Assembly: GCA_959602365.1 (NCBI GenBank)
Contig: CAUGSS010000026.1
Span: 1-36,428 of the forward strand
Direction: 5' to 3'
Length of the DNA: 36,428 nt
From: an uncultured Eubacteriales bacterium
GTDB lineage: Bacteria; Bacillota; Clostridia; Oscillospirales; Oscillospiraceae
The notes under the pieces are model-generated. The model did not search any database. It was not told the DNA's origin and saw only the letters and a program-made list of their open reading frames with translations. Below are positions 16,558-25,286 of this stretch, piece after piece. The translations under genes and the position numbers were made by a program. Position 1 is the stretch's first letter. Each line of letters opens with the position of its first letter.

Positions 16558-16600
16558 CTGCACCCCGCCCGGATGCACCCACAGAGGAAGGAATGAGAAG

Positions 16601-19600
16601 ATGAAGAAAAAAGTAGGAACACGTATTCTGTCCCTGCTGATGGTGCTCGTCATGGCACTGAGTCTTCTGCCTGCCGCCGCTCTGGCGTCGGAGGGGCAGC
16701 CTCAGGGACAGGAGGAACCGACTGCCTGGCAGGCAGAGGATGCCGGGAGCACATCCGCTCCGAGCCAGGAGGATGAGCAGGCTTTGAACAGCGGGGCGGC
16801 GGAGGAGGAGAACACCGGCGCTGAGCCCTCTGCTGAGGAGGACAGCGCTTCCGCTCCGGAAGCCCAGGGAGAGACGGCGGAGGGGAAGGATTCCGACCCA
16901 GCGCTGTCAGTGCAGGCGGAGGACGGGAGTGCCCTCACCGTTGGAGCGCCGGTCGGGGAGAGCGACGGCGCTGCGGTCAACGGCAACGGCGCTTCTGCCG
17001 CGGTATCCCTTGCCGTGCAGGCCGGCGGCGCCTTCCTCTGCGCCCCGCAGCAGGGCGTGAGCGTGTCGGGGAATCTGGCCGAGACCTATGGCTATACCGA
17101 CGCGGTTGCAGACGGGGTGTCTGTGCTGGATGTGCTGGTGTATGCCCATGAGCTGGTCTATGGGGACGCCTTTACCCCGGAGAGCTGCGGGGATTATCTG
17201 ACGGTGTCCAGTGCCGGTTGGGCCAGCAATGTATTGGGCCTGGGGGGCAATTTCGGCTTCTCCGTCAACGGCGCCACCCCCAATGACGGGGTGTGGAACG
17301 AGGCGTACCAGAGCTATACCGCCTATACCCTTGCCCAGGCCCCGGTGACCGATGGGGACTTTGTGGAGTTCTATTTTTATCAGGACAGCTATTACCTGGA
17401 CAACTACGGCTGGTTTACCTCCGGCGGCAGCAAAACGCTGACCGCTGTGGCCGGCGGGACGCTCCCGGTGGATTTGCAGGGCTACTGCGTGTGCTATTAT
17501 GGCGCCTACCCCCAGGAGACGATTGATGCCCAGACACAGGGCATTGCAGACGCCCAGCTGGCCTGGGTTGATATGGAGACCGGGGCATTGACCGATATTG
17601 ACGGTGCGGTCACCGATGAGAACGGCAGCGTCACATTGACGACCCCTGCCCAAGCGGGCACCTACTATCTGACGGCCTACATCCCGGAGGCGGAAATCTC
17701 AGAAAATTATGCCACCCCGCTGATTCTGCCGCTCCAGCCCGTCACGGTGACGGCGCCGCCCACCGCGCTCTCCCTCAGCCTGGAGGAGACCTCCCGCTAT
17801 GTGGACGGCAAACTGTATGCCGATCAGGGGGACAGCTTCCAGCTGACTGCGGTGGATGAATACGGGAACGAGACCCCGGTGACCTGGAGCCTGGGCAGCA
17901 GCTACACTCCGGCGGAGATCGACAGCGAGAGCGGCAAGTTCACCATCACCCAACAGGTGACCAGCGGCAGCACGTCCACCATGTATTTTAAGGCCACGTC
18001 CACGCTGGCACCCAATCTGACGGAGGAGATCAGAATTTCGCTGTCCGGCTACCAGTTCAGCAGCTATAACCGCAATAGTGCCGTGGCCCTGTCCGAGGAC
18101 GGCCAGACCGCCAAGACGGTTTCCCTCACCGGCGGCGTCAGTGGACACAACGTCTGGAGTTACGACGAGGCGGCCGCTCAAAATGTGGCAGCCCTGTCCG
18201 GCGATCCGGGCACCGGCAGCTCCATCAAATTCAACGCGCTGCGGCCCGGCTCCTTTACGGTCACCGTGGCCCTGGATTTTGACCCCGCCCTCACAGACAC
18301 CGCCACGGTGAATGTCACCGGCGTGGCGGTGGAGGACGCCCAGGGGAATCAGACCAAGACCTACCTGACCCTGGACGAGGGGAGCGCAAGCCCCACGGCC
18401 CAGCTCACCGCCTACTGCGAGGCGGGACAGAGCGTGGCGGGGTGGAGTAGCTCGGACGAGCAGGTCGCCACCGTGGATGAAAACGGCCTGGTGACCGCCC
18501 GGGGGGTGGGCAGCACCATCATCACCGCCACCGACACCCAGGGCAAGCGGGGCGGCATCAAAGTGGTGGTCCGCACCCTGGAGACCCCCTATTTTGAGAG
18601 CCTGGAATTTTTGACTTCCGCCCTGGAGTCCGGCGCATGGGTGAAGGATCAGACCTTCTCTCCCACCCAGTTGGAATACACCCTGCCCATCCGCAGCTAT
18701 TCCAACGCCACGCTGACCCTCCAGAGCGCTACCCTTTACGATACGGAGCGCTACGAAGCGCTGGCAGAGTATACCGACGCCAATGGCGAGCTCCGCCAGG
18801 TGGCGGTCAACAGCGGGGCCGCCACCTATCTGGAGGACATCCCCTTTGATGCCTCCACGCTGACCATCACGCTGACGGACCGGGAGGATGCGGACAGTCA
18901 GACCGTCTATACCTTCCATGTCACCCGGCCCCGGGACACCAGCAAAGCCATCAAATCCAGCACCGGCATTGTGCTCGCCCCCGACGGGCGGAGCCTGCTG
19001 AGCACCAAATACAATGGCTATGCCGAGGGCACTATGCTGCGGGCGGATGAGCGCGGCGCTCCGACCTCAGGGACCGGTACCGCCGCCGCGCAGCGGTTCT
19101 ACCGCACCTATTTGCTGGAGGGAACCCGGGACTTCACCCTGAACCTGGCCAGCAGTACCGCCTATGCCCATCTGCGCTATTCTGACGACAGCGGCGCGAC
19201 CTGGAGCGAGCTGCCTCAGGGCGGCGGCGCCACCCAGACGTTCACGCTGCCTGCATCCGGCGTGGCACAAATCCAGATCCAGCTGATTGACGATGCGGCC
19301 TATGCCGCCAATCTCGCCCAGGGCAGGGATGGATTTGACGGGGAGGTCACCACATACACCCTCTGGGTGGAGGGCGTTTCCGCCTCGGCCGCAGATGCCC
19401 AGATGCGGACCGCCTCCTCAGATACCGGAGACTGGTACCCCAGCTTCGCACCGGATCAATACAGCTATAATATCGTGGTGCCCAACGGCACCGCCTCCGG
19501 CACCCTGACCTATACCGTGGCGGAGGGCGCCGAGGTACGGGTGGGCTCTGCCGAGCAGACGCCCGATGGGGAGGGCGTCTACACGCTGAACCTCAAAACC

Positions 19601-22600
19601 AGCGCCCAGACCATCACCGTCACCTCCGCCGACGGGAGCATCTCCAACAGCTATTCGGTCAAGCTGCTGGCCAAAAGCAGCGATCCCGGGCCGGATGCGG
19701 TGGTGGACTACCTGTGCATCAACAGCCGGTACACCAACGCCGGTTACGGGCTCCAGCCTGAGGTCACCCTGGCCGGCGGCGCCGGCAATGTGAAGAGCCT
19801 GGGCAACTTCGGCGGCTATATCACGTACTATTTTGCGGATGCGCTGACCGACAATCCCAACAACCCCTATGGCGTGGACTTCTATGTCTACGGCAACAGC
19901 CAGGCCGACGGCGGCAGTTTGGGGGAGAGCGGTCAGGTCTGGGTCTCCGAGGACGGGGAGAACTGGTACGCCCTGGCGGGAAGCGAACACTACGAGGCGT
20001 CCACCATCTGGGACTACTCTGTCACCTATACCCGCACCCCCTCGGGCAAGACTGCCTGGACGGACAACCAGGGCAACAGCAACGACGGCACCGCCCAGTC
20101 CGGGGCCTGGCCCCGGGCGGAGAACTATCCGCTGACGGACCTGCTGGAAGAGGACAGCGTCACCCTCACCGGTATTCTGCTGCCCTGCATTGACGGCACC
20201 ATTACCGGAGACGGCACCACTGATTCCTTTGCGGGTGAGACCAGCTTTGGATATGTGGACTACTATAAGAACGGCACCATCGGCGCCAGCGTCAACCCCT
20301 ATGTGGCGGCGCCCACCCAGTCCAACGGCTTTGACCTGGCCTGGGCAGTGGACGGCAGCGGCACTCCGGTGGATGTGGAGGGCATGCAGTTCCACTATGT
20401 GAAGGTGGTCACCGCCTCCAACATCTGGGCCGGGAGCTTTGCGGAAAAATCCACCGAGGTGTCTCAGGTGGTGGTCGCCGCCCCGGCTGAGGCCGCTGTG
20501 GGCCAGACCAGCGCCGCCGGAGTCACCATTTCCGATGCCAACGGCGCTGAGGCAGGCCGCACTGTGTCCTTTACAGAGGGACAGCAGGTTTACTCTGTGG
20601 ACCTCGGGGAGATGCGGTATATCACCCTCTCGGTGGACGGCGCGCCGGAGGACGCCAACATCTATGTCAACAACCAGCGCCTGGAGGCCGGTCAGGCCGC
20701 CGAGGGCATTCGGGTTACCGCCGAGGACGGGGAGAAGCTGGTCCGGGTCATTGTCCAGCGCGGCGAGCAGGAGCCTGCCATCTATCTGCTCAAGCTCACC
20801 AGTTCCGCCCAGGCCAGTGACGAGATCATCGAGCGGCTCAAGCTCACCGTCTCCGGTCAGCCCGCGGAGGCCCGCACCACCGACGGCGTGCATTACACCC
20901 TCTCTGTGGGCCATGACGTGGACCGGATTTCCATCCATCCTGTCTGCGCCCCCGGCGTGTCCTATACGGTGAACGGCAATGCCCCTCAGGACAGCTACAC
21001 TCTGGAGGTGGGGGAGAATGGATTCACCATCACCGCGACCCAGGGCTCCACGGCGGAGCAGGCTGGGCTGGATGAGGCGGATGCCGCGCTGGAGAGCCAG
21101 ACCGTCACACTGACGGTCACCCGGGCGGCCCAACCGCCCGCCTCTGGCGAGACCATTGCGGTCACCTTCTCCCTGTTGGGAGATGACCTCCACGGAGAGG
21201 ACGGGGAGACCCACACGCTGAGCCAGGGGAACTTGACGGAGTGGATTGCCCCCACCGAATACACCGTCCCGGCGGATGCCACCGTTCTGGATGTCTTTGA
21301 ACTGGCGCTGACCCAGGCGGGCTACACCTGGAACAATGCCGGAGGCAGTTACATCGATATGATAAACGGGCTGGCCGCCTTCGATAACGGCCCCAACTCC
21401 GGCTGGCAGTTCACATATAACGGCACATACGGCAGTTACAGTATCGCTGAACAGACCCTGAAGGACGGGGATGTCGTGGTATTCCACTATACTGACGACT
21501 ACTCGCTGGAGGATTACGGCGGCGGTACCGACCATCCGGAAGAGCCCGGGACGCCGGAGACGCCGGAGCCCGGGGCAGATACGGCGGCAGAGCAGATCTA
21601 CCGTGATACCGGCGCCTGGATCTATGCCTCGCTCAGTCAGCCCACCTATGGCGGGGAGTGGATGGTCTTTGGCCTGGCCCGGTCGGGTTATCCGGTGCGG
21701 GAAGGCTACTATGCAGACTATTACCAGAGTGTGGCGCAGGCGGTGCAGGAGAGCGGAGGGGTGCTGAGCACCAACCGGTACAGTGAGTACGCCCGGGTGA
21801 TTCTGACCCTGACCGCCGCCGGATACGACGTCACCGACGTGGCGGGCTATAACCTGCTCTCCCCCTTGGCCAACTTCAACCGGGTGGTGCGCCAGGGAAT
21901 CAACGGTCCCATTTTTGCCCTGCTTGCCCTGGACAGCGCCGGATATGATATCCCCGCGGCGGAGGCGGGAACCACCCAGACCACCCGGGAGGAGCTGATT
22001 GCCTATATTCTGGAGCGGGAGCGCTCCGGCGGCGGCTGGTCCCTCACCGGGGATACGGCGGATCCGGACGTCACCGCTATGGCCATCCAGGCCCTGGCCC
22101 CCTATTATGACACAGATTCCGCAGTCCAGGCCGCAGTGGACCGGGCGCTGGAAGCCCTCAGCGCCATGCAGGATGATCGGGGCGGCTTCTCCAGCTACAG
22201 CGAGGCGAACAGTGAGTCCTGCGCCCAGGTGGTGGTGGCCCTGACCGCCCTGGGAGTGAATCCGGATACCGATTCCCGCTTCGTCAAGGCGGGAGGCTCC
22301 GTGTTGGATGCCCTGTGCGCTTACAGTGTGCCCGGCGGCGGCTTCAGCCACGTGTCGGGCGGGGATCGCAACGGCATGGCCACCGAGCAGGGGTATTACG
22401 CCATGTGCGCATACTTCCGCTTTTTGGCGGGACAGACCCGGCTCTATGATATGAGCGATGTGACCCTGACCAGCGGCGGGGCGGGGCAGACCGACCCGGG
22501 GACTCCGGAGGATCCGGAGACGCCGGGAGATGACGGCGCCGCTTCCGGCGGCGAGGGTCAGACGGGGGATGCCCAGACCGGGAGCGGCCTGAATGGTTCG

Positions 22601-22708
22601 CCGCAGACCGGCGACGCGGGCCATGCCCTCCTTGTGATGGCGGTTCTGGTGTGCTCCGCCGGAGCGTTGGCCCTGCTGATCCTCCGGAGAGGACGCGCGC
22701 GGCGGTAA
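16601..22708 (+). CDS. Giant wall-anchored, intrinsic-factor-like surface protein (two DUF4430 domains plus alpha/alpha barrel)
   Basis: 2035 residues. Signal peptide 1-30 (MKKK, then ILSLLMVLVMALSLLPAAALA) and an acidic linker to about 105. About 150-270 is a first DUF4430-like domain; about 587-655 a Big_2-type Ig domain; about 665-780 and 928-1025 cadherin-like beta sandwiches; about 1034-1290 a beta domain with WYALAGSEHY; then two more beta repeats. About 1515-1640 is a second DUF4430 (GPNSGWQFTYNG at 1597-1608). About 1660-1955 is a helical barrel with repeated GGGWS/GGFSS/GGGFS turns, as in transcobalamin. A tail with SPQTGD (about 2000), a membrane helix and RRGRARR indicates sortase anchoring. 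Control by a cobalamin riboswitch supports extracellular corrinoid binding. ATG 16601 has AGGAAGGA 8 bases upstream. Ligand is inferred. Confidence 0.9.
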   Translation: MKKKVGTRILSLLMVLVMALSLLPAAALASEGQPQGQEEPTAWQAEDAGSTSAPSQEDEQALNSGAAEEENTGAEPSAEEDSASAPEAQGETAEGKDSDPALSVQAEDGSALTVGAPVGESDGAAVNGNGASAAVSLAVQAGGAFLCAPQQGVSVSGNLAETYGYTDAVADGVSVLDVLVYAHELVYGDAFTPESCGDYLTVSSAGWASNVLGLGGNFGFSVNGATPNDGVWNEAYQSYTAYTLAQAPVTDGDFVEFYFYQDSYYLDNYGWFTSGGSKTLTAVAGGTLPVDLQGYCVCYYGAYPQETIDAQTQGIADAQLAWVDMETGALTDIDGAVTDENGSVTLTTPAQAGTYYLTAYIPEAEISENYATPLILPLQPVTVTAPPTALSLSLEETSRYVDGKLYADQGDSFQLTAVDEYGNETPVTWSLGSSYTPAEIDSESGKFTITQQVTSGSTSTMYFKATSTLAPNLTEEIRISLSGYQFSSYNRNSAVALSEDGQTAKTVSLTGGVSGHNVWSYDEAAAQNVAALSGDPGTGSSIKFNALRPGSFTVTVALDFDPALTDTATVNVTGVAVEDAQGNQTKTYLTLDEGSASPTAQLTAYCEAGQSVAGWSSSDEQVATVDENGLVTARGVGSTIITATDTQGKRGGIKVVVRTLETPYFESLEFLTSALESGAWVKDQTFSPTQLEYTLPIRSYSNATLTLQSATLYDTERYEALAEYTDANGELRQVAVNSGAATYLEDIPFDASTLTITLTDREDADSQTVYTFHVTRPRDTSKAIKSSTGIVLAPDGRSLLSTKYNGYAEGTMLRADERGAPTSGTGTAAAQRFYRTYLLEGTRDFTLNLASSTAYAHLRYSDDSGATWSELPQGGGATQTFTLPASGVAQIQIQLIDDAAYAANLAQGRDGFDGEVTTYTLWVEGVSASAADAQMRTASSDTGDWYPSFAPDQYSYNIVVPNGTASGTLTYTVAEGAEVRVGSAEQTPDGEGVYTLNLKTSAQTITVTSADGSISNSYSVKLLAKSSDPGPDAVVDYLCINSRYTNAGYGLQPEVTLAGGAGNVKSLGNFGGYITYYFADALTDNPNNPYGVDFYVYGNSQADGGSLGESGQVWVSEDGENWYALAGSEHYEASTIWDYSVTYTRTPSGKTAWTDNQGNSNDGTAQSGAWPRAENYPLTDLLEEDSVTLTGILLPCIDGTITGDGTTDSFAGETSFGYVDYYKNGTIGASVNPYVAAPTQSNGFDLAWAVDGSGTPVDVEGMQFHYVKVVTASNIWAGSFAEKSTEVSQVVVAAPAEAAVGQTSAAGVTISDANGAEAGRTVSFTEGQQVYSVDLGEMRYITLSVDGAPEDANIYVNNQRLEAGQAAEGIRVTAEDGEKLVRVIVQRGEQEPAIYLLKLTSSAQASDEIIERLKLTVSGQPAEARTTDGVHYTLSVGHDVDRISIHPVCAPGVSYTVNGNAPQDSYTLEVGENGFTITATQGSTAEQAGLDEADAALESQTVTLTVTRAAQPPASGETIAVTFSLLGDDLHGEDGETHTLSQGNLTEWIAPTEYTVPADATVLDVFELALTQAGYTWNNAGGSYIDMINGLAAFDNGPNSGWQFTYNGTYGSYSIAEQTLKDGDVVVFHYTDDYSLEDYGGGTDHPEEPGTPETPEPGADTAAEQIYRDTGAWIYASLSQPTYGGEWMVFGLARSGYPVREGYYADYYQSVAQAVQESGGVLSTNRYSEYARVILTLTAAGYDVTDVAGYNLLSPLANFNRVVRQGINGPIFALLALDSAGYDIPAAEAGTTQTTREELIAYILERERSGGGWSLTGDTADPDVTAMAIQALAPYYDTDSAVQAAVDRALEALSAMQDDRGGFSSYSEANSESCAQVVVALTALGVNPDTDSRFVKAGGSVLDALCAYSVPGGGFSHVSGGDRNGMATEQGYYAMCAYFRFLAGQTRLYDMSDVTLTSGGAGQTDPGTPEDPETPGDDGAASGGEGQTGDAQTGSGLNGSPQTGDAGHALLVMAVLVCSAGALALLILRRGRARR

Positions 22709-22744
22709 ACACCTGCCCAAGTACATTCAGACGCGCAAAAAAAG

Positions 22745-22779
22745 AGGAGTGCCGCAGTCAGCTGCGGCACTCCTTTTGT
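22745..22779 (+). terminator. Intrinsic terminator of the giant surface protein gene
   Basis: 13-bp stem AGGAGTGCCGCAG (22745-22757) / CTGCGGCACTCCT (22762-22774), TCAG loop, followed by TTTGTG and preceded by an A-run, so it may also serve the convergent LysR gene. Confidence 0.85.
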
Positions 22780-22806
22780 GTATGCCAGAACACTTTGCCC
22801 CAGGGC

Positions 22807-23703
22807 TCAGATCTCCTGACGGGCAAAGAAAGCGGCGGTCTCCCGGGCAAACTGGGGCAGGGCGCGCTTGGTGCTGTCCTTCCGCCAGGCCAGCACCACC
22901 GGAATGGGCAGGTCAATGGCCAGACAGCGCAGCGCCGCGTTATTCTTGTAGCGGCTCCAATAGTCCATCAGGGCCACCCCTTTGCCCAGCTCCAGCTCCA
23001 GCGCCAGCTCGTCGGTATTGGAGAGCAGCCGGGTTTTCATGGCGAAACCGTAGCGCCTTTCCATACTTTTTGCCTGGCGCTGAATCATCTCGCTGGTCAA
23101 TACGTCGTCGGGCACGAAGAGGAACTCCTCTCCGGCGAAATCTGAAGGGGTCAGGCCGCTCTTTTGGGCCAGCGGGCTGAGGCGGGAGTAGAGGATGATC
23201 TGGGGCAGTTCCAGCAGCGTTTGGGTCTCCAGTTCCGGGCGGCCCCGCAGCAGGCTCCCCACAGTGAAGATGACATCCACCCGCCCCTGGAGCAGCTCCT
23301 CCACCAGAGCTCCGGCGGGACAGATTTTCAGAGAGATGTCCCAGTTGGGGTGGCGCTTCATGACGTACTCCGTGTTCTCATACAGCAGTTTTGAGATATT
23401 CCAGGCCGGAAAGATGGAGTATTGAATGGAGAGCGCGGCCTGGTCCGAGGCGGCCTGGTGCTTGCGCCTGAGGGCCTCAAATTCCGCCTGACAGCGCAGA
23501 CACAGCCGGTAATATTCCTCCCCCTGGGCGGTCAGCACCACGCTGCGCCCGCTCCTCTGGAAGAGGGTCACGCCCCACTCCTGCTCCAGCTGGCCGATAT
23601 AGCGGCTCACCGAGGGCTGGGTGAGGTAGAGGGCTTCAGCGGCCCTGGAAAAGCTCTGGAGCTGGGCTGTGGTCAGGAAGCAGCGGATTTGGGTGCTGTT
23701 CAC
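22807..23703 (-). CDS. LysR family transcriptional regulator, divergent from the CoA-transferase
   Basis: 298 residues, standard LysR length. The N-terminal helix-turn-helix (about 1-60) shows QIRCFLTTAQLQSFSRAAEALYLTQPSVSRYIGQLEQEWGVTLFQR; the rest is the two-lobed effector-binding domain. I choose GTG 23703 (protein begins MNSTQIRCF) since GGGGAG lies 9 bases upstream; ATG 23712 in the same frame abuts that site. The -10 of its promoter (23738-23743) excludes longer starts. By the usual LysR arrangement it probably regulates the divergent CoA-transferase gene, 185 bases away, and itself. The effector is unknown, perhaps an acyl-CoA or short-chain acid. Confidence 0.93.
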   Translation of the reverse strand: MNSTQIRCFLTTAQLQSFSRAAEALYLTQPSVSRYIGQLEQEWGVTLFQRSGRSVVLTAQGEEYYRLCLRCQAEFEALRRKHQAASDQAALSIQYSIFPAWNISKLLYENTEYVMKRHPNWDISLKICPAGALVEELLQGRVDVIFTVGSLLRGRPELETQTLLELPQIILYSRLSPLAQKSGLTPSDFAGEEFLFVPDDVLTSEMIQRQAKSMERRYGFAMKTRLLSNTDELALELELGKGVALMDYWSRYKNNAALRCLAIDLPIPVVLAWRKDSTKRALPQFARETAAFFARQEI

Positions 23704-23737
23704 AACGTTCATCTCCCCGGGATAAGGTGTCACCCTC

Positions 23738-23766
23738 ATTGTAAAGGAGGACGCCCGCTTTTTCAA
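23738..23766 (-). promoter_or_regulatory. Sigma-A promoter of the first LysR gene
   Basis: Minus strand: -35 TTGAAA (23761-23766), 17-base spacer, -10 TACAAT (23738-23743). Confidence 0.75.
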
Positions 23767-23792
23767 CCGGCCCGCCCCATCCCATGCAGATT

Positions 23793-23827
23793 TTGATATG
23801 GCCGGAGGAGGATATATCAATATTTGA
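23793..23827. promoter_or_regulatory. Candidate LysR operator between divergent genes
   Basis: Inverted repeat TTGATAT (23793-23799) / ATATCAA (23814-23820), followed by an overlapping TCAA-TAT-TTGA (23817-23827). It is located just upstream of an extended -10 element (TGG-TATGGT, 23849-23857) that probably serves the CoA-transferase gene. Position and symmetry fit a LysR recognition plus activation site; binding is not shown. Confidence 0.4.
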
Positions 23828-23888
23828 ATTTCTTTTTGCCCTGAAGTCTGGTATGGTAGAGGCAGAAACAATACGGGAGGATACAGGT

Positions 23889-25184
23889 ATGGATTTCTAT
23901 GCGCAGTATAAAAATAAACTGGTCTCTGTGGAGGAGGCGGTGCTGTCCATCCAATCCGGAGAGACCGTGGCCTTTGCCCAGGCTGGCAGCTGCCCCAACG
24001 TCATCTGCCAGCATATGACCCTGCTGAAGGGACATGCCACCAATGTTCACACCTATCTGCCTGTTACAACCAGAAACTACCCCTTTATGAATGATCCCGC
24101 CTATGCGGAGACCTTCGACCACACCTGCGGCTTCATGATGCAGGGCCCGCGGCAGGGATACCAGAACGGCATGGTGTCCACCTATCCCAACGACCTGCAC
24201 AGCGGCGTGGGCCGCTGGATTGAGGTCAATGGGGACGACGTGTTTATCACCGGGGTGGCCCCCATGGATGAGCACGGCTATTTCTGCATGCCCCTGAGCC
24301 TGATCTATGAGCGCACCTTTTTTGAGCGGGCCAAGCGTGTCATTGTGGAGGTCAACCCCCGGCTGCCCCGGGTCTGGGGCGATACGATGATCCATATCAG
24401 CCAGGTGGACATGATTGTGGAGGCTGAGTCGCCGGTGGAGACCCTGCCCGAGAGCCAGCCCACAGAAAAAGATCAGATTATCGGCAGCTATGTGGCCAGT
24501 CTGGTCAACGACGGGGACACCATCCAGCTCGGCATCGGCGGTATCCCGGATGCGGCGGCCCATGCCCTGCTTGGCAAACACGATCTGGGGATCCACTCGG
24601 AGATGCTCTGCAACTCCATGGTGGATCTGGTGGAGGCCGGAGTAGTCACCGGCCGCAGGAAAACCTATCTGCCCGGCATGATTGTGGGCACCTTTGCCCT
24701 GGGGAGCCAGAGGCTGTATGATATGCTGAACAATCACCCCATGGTGCGCCTGTTCCGGGGGGACGTGAACAACGACCCCCGTACGGTCTCCCGCAATGAC
24801 AACTTTGTGGCCATCAATTCTGCCGTCAATGTGGATTTGAGCGGCCAGATCTGCGCGGAGAGCATCGGCTCCCGCCAGTATTCCGGCTCCGGCGGCCAGT
24901 TCGATATGAACTATGGCGCCCTGCACTCCAAGGGCGGACGCAGCATCATTGCCCTGCCCTCCACCCAGAAGGACGGTACCGTCTCCACCATCACTGCCCA
25001 GCTCATTCCGGGCAGTGCGGTCACCACCAGCCGGAACACCATCGACTATGTGGTCACCGAGTTTGGCATCGCGCCGCTCACCGGGCGCAGCCTCCGCCGC
25101 AGGGTGGACAACCTGATTGAGGTGGCCCATCCGGACTTCCGCGCCGAGCTGCGCCGTCAGGCCCAGCAGCTGATGCTGTGGTAA
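23889..25184 (+). CDS. Acetyl-CoA hydrolase/transferase family CoA-transferase (4-hydroxybutyrate or butyryl-CoA:acetate type)
   Basis: 431 residues, the length of the AbfT/Cat2 group. The enzyme moves CoA between an acyl-CoA and a free acid through a glutamyl-CoA thioester. The oxyanion/CoA loop GIGGIP is at 215-220 and the catalytic glutamate falls at 238 (in GIHSEM), the position I recall for Clostridium aminobutyricum 4-hydroxybutyrate CoA-transferase. C-terminal blocks ESIGSRQYSGSGGQ, TTSRNTIDYVVTEFG and HPDFR also fit. ATG 23889 has GGGAGG 8 bases upstream. Found alone with a LysR regulator, without neighbouring butyrate or aminobutyrate genes, so the acyl donor (butyryl, 4-hydroxybutyryl or another) cannot be chosen. 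It probably works in fermentation with acetate as acceptor. Confidence 0.9.
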   Translation: MDFYAQYKNKLVSVEEAVLSIQSGETVAFAQAGSCPNVICQHMTLLKGHATNVHTYLPVTTRNYPFMNDPAYAETFDHTCGFMMQGPRQGYQNGMVSTYPNDLHSGVGRWIEVNGDDVFITGVAPMDEHGYFCMPLSLIYERTFFERAKRVIVEVNPRLPRVWGDTMIHISQVDMIVEAESPVETLPESQPTEKDQIIGSYVASLVNDGDTIQLGIGGIPDAAAHALLGKHDLGIHSEMLCNSMVDLVEAGVVTGRRKTYLPGMIVGTFALGSQRLYDMLNNHPMVRLFRGDVNNDPRTVSRNDNFVAINSAVNVDLSGQICAESIGSRQYSGSGGQFDMNYGALHSKGGRSIIALPSTQKDGTVSTITAQLIPGSAVTTSRNTIDYVVTEFGIAPLTGRSLRRRVDNLIEVAHPDFRAELRRQAQQLMLW

Positions 25185-25247
25185 TCGGCGGAATATATTT
25201 AAATGTATATTACTCCATTTCCGGCTATTCTCCCCATTTCCCTGGAG

Positions 25248-25286
25248 AGCCGCCGTTCCCCCAGCGGGGGAACGGCGGCTTTCTTA
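25248..25286. terminator. Intrinsic terminator between convergent CoA-transferase and second LysR genes
   Basis: Perfect 15-bp stem AGCCGCCGTTCCCCC (25248-25262) / GGGGGAACGGCGGCT (25266-25280), AGC loop, then TTCTTATT. The symmetric position between two gene ends suggests it serves at least the CoA-transferase. Confidence 0.9.

Noticed and set aside
19418..22726. Minus-strand open frame of 1102 codons antisense to the giant surface protein
   Set aside because: No start context or recognisable domains; the composition (His, Gly, Gln, Val rich) is that of a mirror of a GC-biased gene, while the plus frame has clear domains, signal peptide and anchor.
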